Below, in pieces: positions 62,152 to 64,000 of a stretch of DNA of 64,000 bases. The first letter of the stretch is position 1, and each line of letters begins with the position of its first letter. The stretch lies in assembly GCF_900105495.1 (NCBI RefSeq), contig NZ_FNTF01000002.1, positions 3,836,501-3,900,500 of the forward strand. Direction: 5' to 3'. The position numbers and the translations under genes were made by a program. The DNA is from Pseudomonas frederiksbergensis (GTDB taxonomy: Bacteria > Pseudomonadota > Gammaproteobacteria > Pseudomonadales > Pseudomonadaceae). The notes beneath the pieces were generated by a model that was not told where the DNA came from, did no database searches, and was given only the letters and a program-made list of their open reading frames with translations.

Positions 62152-64000
62152 TTAGATACCCTTATGGCGCTTGCGCACGAGTTTCATCACCACCACAAAA
62201 AACACTGGCACAAACAGCACAGCCAGTGTCGCCGTGATCATCCCGCCAATCACCCCGGTGCCGATGGCTTGCTGGCTCGCTGAACTGGCCCCGGTGGCAA
62301 TCGCCAGCGGCACCACACCCAGAATGAACGCCAGCGACGTCATCACAATCGGTCGCAGCCGCAGGCGCGCGGCTTGCAGCGTGGCGTCGATCAGGTCGTG
62401 GCCTTCGTCGTACAGGCTCTTGGCGAACTCGATGATCAGGATCGCGTTCTTCGCCGACAGCCCGATGATGGTGATCAATCCAACCTTGAAAAACACGTCA
62501 TTGGGCATCCCGCGCAAAGTCACGGCCAGTACCGCGCCGAGCACGCCAAGCGGTACCACCAGCAGCACCGAGGTCGGTATCGACCAGCTCTCATACAACG
62601 CGGCCAGACACAGGAACACAATCAGCAACGATAAACCGAGCAGGATCGGAGCCTGACTGCCGGATAACCGCTCCTGCAATGACAACCCGGTCCATTCCTG
62701 CCCCAACCCCGCCGGTCCTTGCGCCACCAGACGCTCGATTTCCGCCATGGCTTCGCCGGTGCTGTAACCGGGCGACGGTTCACCGGAAATACTGATTGCC
62801 GGGTAGCCGTTGTAGCGAGTCAATTGCGCAGGGCCCTGGGTCCACCTGGCCTGGACGAAGGCCGACAACGGCACCATTTTCCCGGCGCTGTTGCGCACGT
62901 GAATCTTCAGCAGATCGGCGACCTGACTGCGCTGATCGCCTTCAGCCTGCACCACCACACGCTGCATCCGCCCCTGATTAGGGAAGTCGTTGATATAAGC
63001 CGAACCGACGGCGGTGGACAGCACGTTGCCAATGTCGGCAAAGGACACGCCCAGCGCGTTGGCCTGTTTGCGGTCGACTTCCAATTGCACCTGCGGCGCT
63101 TCGGCCAAGGCGCTTTCGCGCACGTTCATCAGGATCGGACTTTTCTCGGCGCCAGCGAGCAATTCACTACGCGCCTGCATCAGCGTGGTATGGCCGAGGC
63201 CGCCGCGGTCCTGCAAGCGGAACTCGAAACCGCTGGAAGTGCCAAGGCCATCCACCGGTGGCGGCAGTACTGCAAACGCCACGGCGTCCCTGATCTGGCT
63301 CAACGCGATGTTGGCGCGATCGGCAATGGAACTGGCCGAGTCGTCGCTACCCCGGTCAGACCAATCCTTGAGCGTGGTAAACGCCAACGCGGCGTTCTGC
63401 CCGCTACCGGAAAAACTGAAACCGAGAATCACCGTGCTGTCGCCGACGCCGGGTTCAGTGGCGTTGTGGGCTTCGATCTGCTCGACCACCTGCACCGTGC
63501 GGTTCTTGCTTGCACCCGGTGGCAGTTGAATGTCGGTGATGGTGTAACCCTGATCCTCCACCGGCAGGAACGAGGAGGGCAGGCGACTGAAGCACACGCC
63601 CAATCCGATCAGCAGCACGCCGTAGATCAACAGGTAGCGGCCTGTGCGTTTCAGTGCATAGGCAACCCAGCCCTGATAACGCTCGGTCAGTTGCTCGAAG
63701 CGCCGGTTGAACCAGCCGAAGAACCCGCGCTTCTCGTGGTGTTCGCCCTTGGCAATCGGCTTGAGCAGCGTCGCGCACAACGCCGGGGTCAAGGTCAGGG
63801 CGAGGAACGCCGAGAACAGGATCGACGTCGCCATCGACAAGGAGAACTGCCGGTAAATCACCCCGACCGAGCCCTGCATGAACGCCATCGGAATGAACAC
63901 CGCGACCAGCACCAGCGTGATGCCGATGATCGCCCCGGTGATCTGCTTCATCGCCTTGCGCGTTGCCTCTTTGGGCGACAGGCCTTCGGTGGCCATGATT
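62152..64000 (-). CDS. RND efflux transporter inner-membrane subunit, partial (3' part)
   Basis: The last ~615 residues of an AcrB/MexB-type HAE1 pump; the gene starts beyond the right edge of the window. Helix regions such as GITLVLVAVFIPMAFMQGSV and IGLSAKNAILIIEFAK, the porter segments and the short basic C-terminus (KLVRKRHKGI) are all typical. Such pumps exchange protons for drugs or other amphiphiles with a membrane-fusion protein and an outer-membrane channel. The presence of residues for proton relay in helix 4 cannot be checked. The substrate and the partner genes are outside the window. Confidence 0.93.
   Translation of the reverse strand, partial: IMATEGLSPKEATRKAMKQITGAIIGITLVLVAVFIPMAFMQGSVGVIYRQFSLSMATSILFSAFLALTLTPALCATLLKPIAKGEHHEKRGFFGWFNRRFEQLTERYQGWVAYALKRTGRYLLIYGVLLIGLGVCFSRLPSSFLPVEDQGYTITDIQLPPGASKNRTVQVVEQIEAHNATEPGVGDSTVILGFSFSGSGQNAALAFTTLKDWSDRGSDDSASSIADRANIALSQIRDAVAFAVLPPPVDGLGTSSGFEFRLQDRGGLGHTTLMQARSELLAGAEKSPILMNVRESALAEAPQVQLEVDRKQANALGVSFADIGNVLSTAVGSAYINDFPNQGRMQRVVVQAEGDQRSQVADLLKIHVRNSAGKMVPLSAFVQARWTQGPAQLTRYNGYPAISISGEPSPGYSTGEAMAEIERLVAQGPAGLGQEWTGLSLQERLSGSQAPILLGLSLLIVFLCLAALYESWSIPTSVLLVVPLGVLGAVLAVTLRGMPNDVFFKVGLITIIGLSAKNAILIIEFAKSLYDEGHDLIDATLQAARLRLRPIVMTSLAFILGVVPLAIATGASSASQQAIGTGVIGGMITATLAVLFVPVFFVVVMKLVRKRHKGI

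Noticed and set aside
1..64000. tRNA or rRNA genes, CRISPR arrays, prophage, integrase, toxin-antitoxin or other defence genes
   Set aside because: I looked for clover-leaf ends, regularly spaced direct repeats and the usual protein motifs and saw none; the repeated sequences here are REP elements.

Overview
The window is ordinary chromosome from a fluorescent Pseudomonas, probably of the P. fluorescens group. It is GC-rich and gene-dense, and many intergenic gaps carry the REP/REPIN repeats typical of these species (GTGGGAGCGGGCTTGC-type and GTGGCGAGGGGGCTTGC-type). Two blocks match gene orders I recall from P. aeruginosa: mltD-npp-fabI with gloB-rnhA-dnaQ-ldcA (about 33-50 kb of the window), and nadK-metallophosphatase-rhomboid-DUF1315-DUF2797-pepN (55-62 kb). 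There are no tRNA or rRNA genes, prophage, IS element, CRISPR array or recognisable defence island.

Layout. 0-4.6 kb: a partial YeeE/YedE transporter, a hemerythrin, a three-PAS LuxR-type regulator, a DUF1652 protein with a structured leader, a small lipoprotein and a Gfo/Idh/MocA oxidoreductase behind tandem GGAA-N6-TTCC sites. 4.8-8.6 kb: SDR and acyl-CoA-dehydrogenase-type phosphotransferase pair, a hydroxyacid dehydrogenase, an isochorismatase remnant, a tautomerase. 8.8-15.6 kb: HAAAP transporter, acnB with a long structured upstream region, DUF1289, an ANR-box universal stress protein and miaE. 15.7-24.1 kb: RstAB/ParRS-like two-component system, MipA/OmpV protein, GFA and PaaI proteins, the ada-ICL/PEP mutase-alkA alkylation-repair operon, and a ClsC-like phospholipase D. 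24.2-34.6 kb: accessory metabolism, namely an aminotransferase remnant, LysE exporter, AraC regulator, XAC2610-type secreted protein, a three-gene periplasmic molybdenum hydroxylase with a diheme cytochrome, a degenerate GGDEF protein and a LysR-VOC-amidase locus.

34.8-50.4 kb: core genes. fabI ends the npp peptide-uptake operon (two binding proteins, two permeases, one double ATPase). mltD, gloB, a methyltransferase, rnhA and dnaQ follow, then ldcA downstream of a perfect ANR/FNR box. 50.4-55.5 kb: GNAT and LysR genes overlapping at their 3' ends, a small unknown protein, an FMN reductase, an orphan ArsB-type permease and DUF1853. 55.5-62.1 kb: the tightly packed nadK-to-pepN run. The window ends inside an RND efflux pump gene.

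I found no clearly new multi-gene system. The best leads are regulatory: a roughly 140-nt nested stem structure upstream of acnB whose stem imperfections are G-U wobbles only on the acnB strand, a nested hairpin that takes in the ribosome binding site of the DUF1652 gene, two perfect ANR boxes, and an IolR-like operator pair. All functions are inferred from sequence as read; no database search was run.
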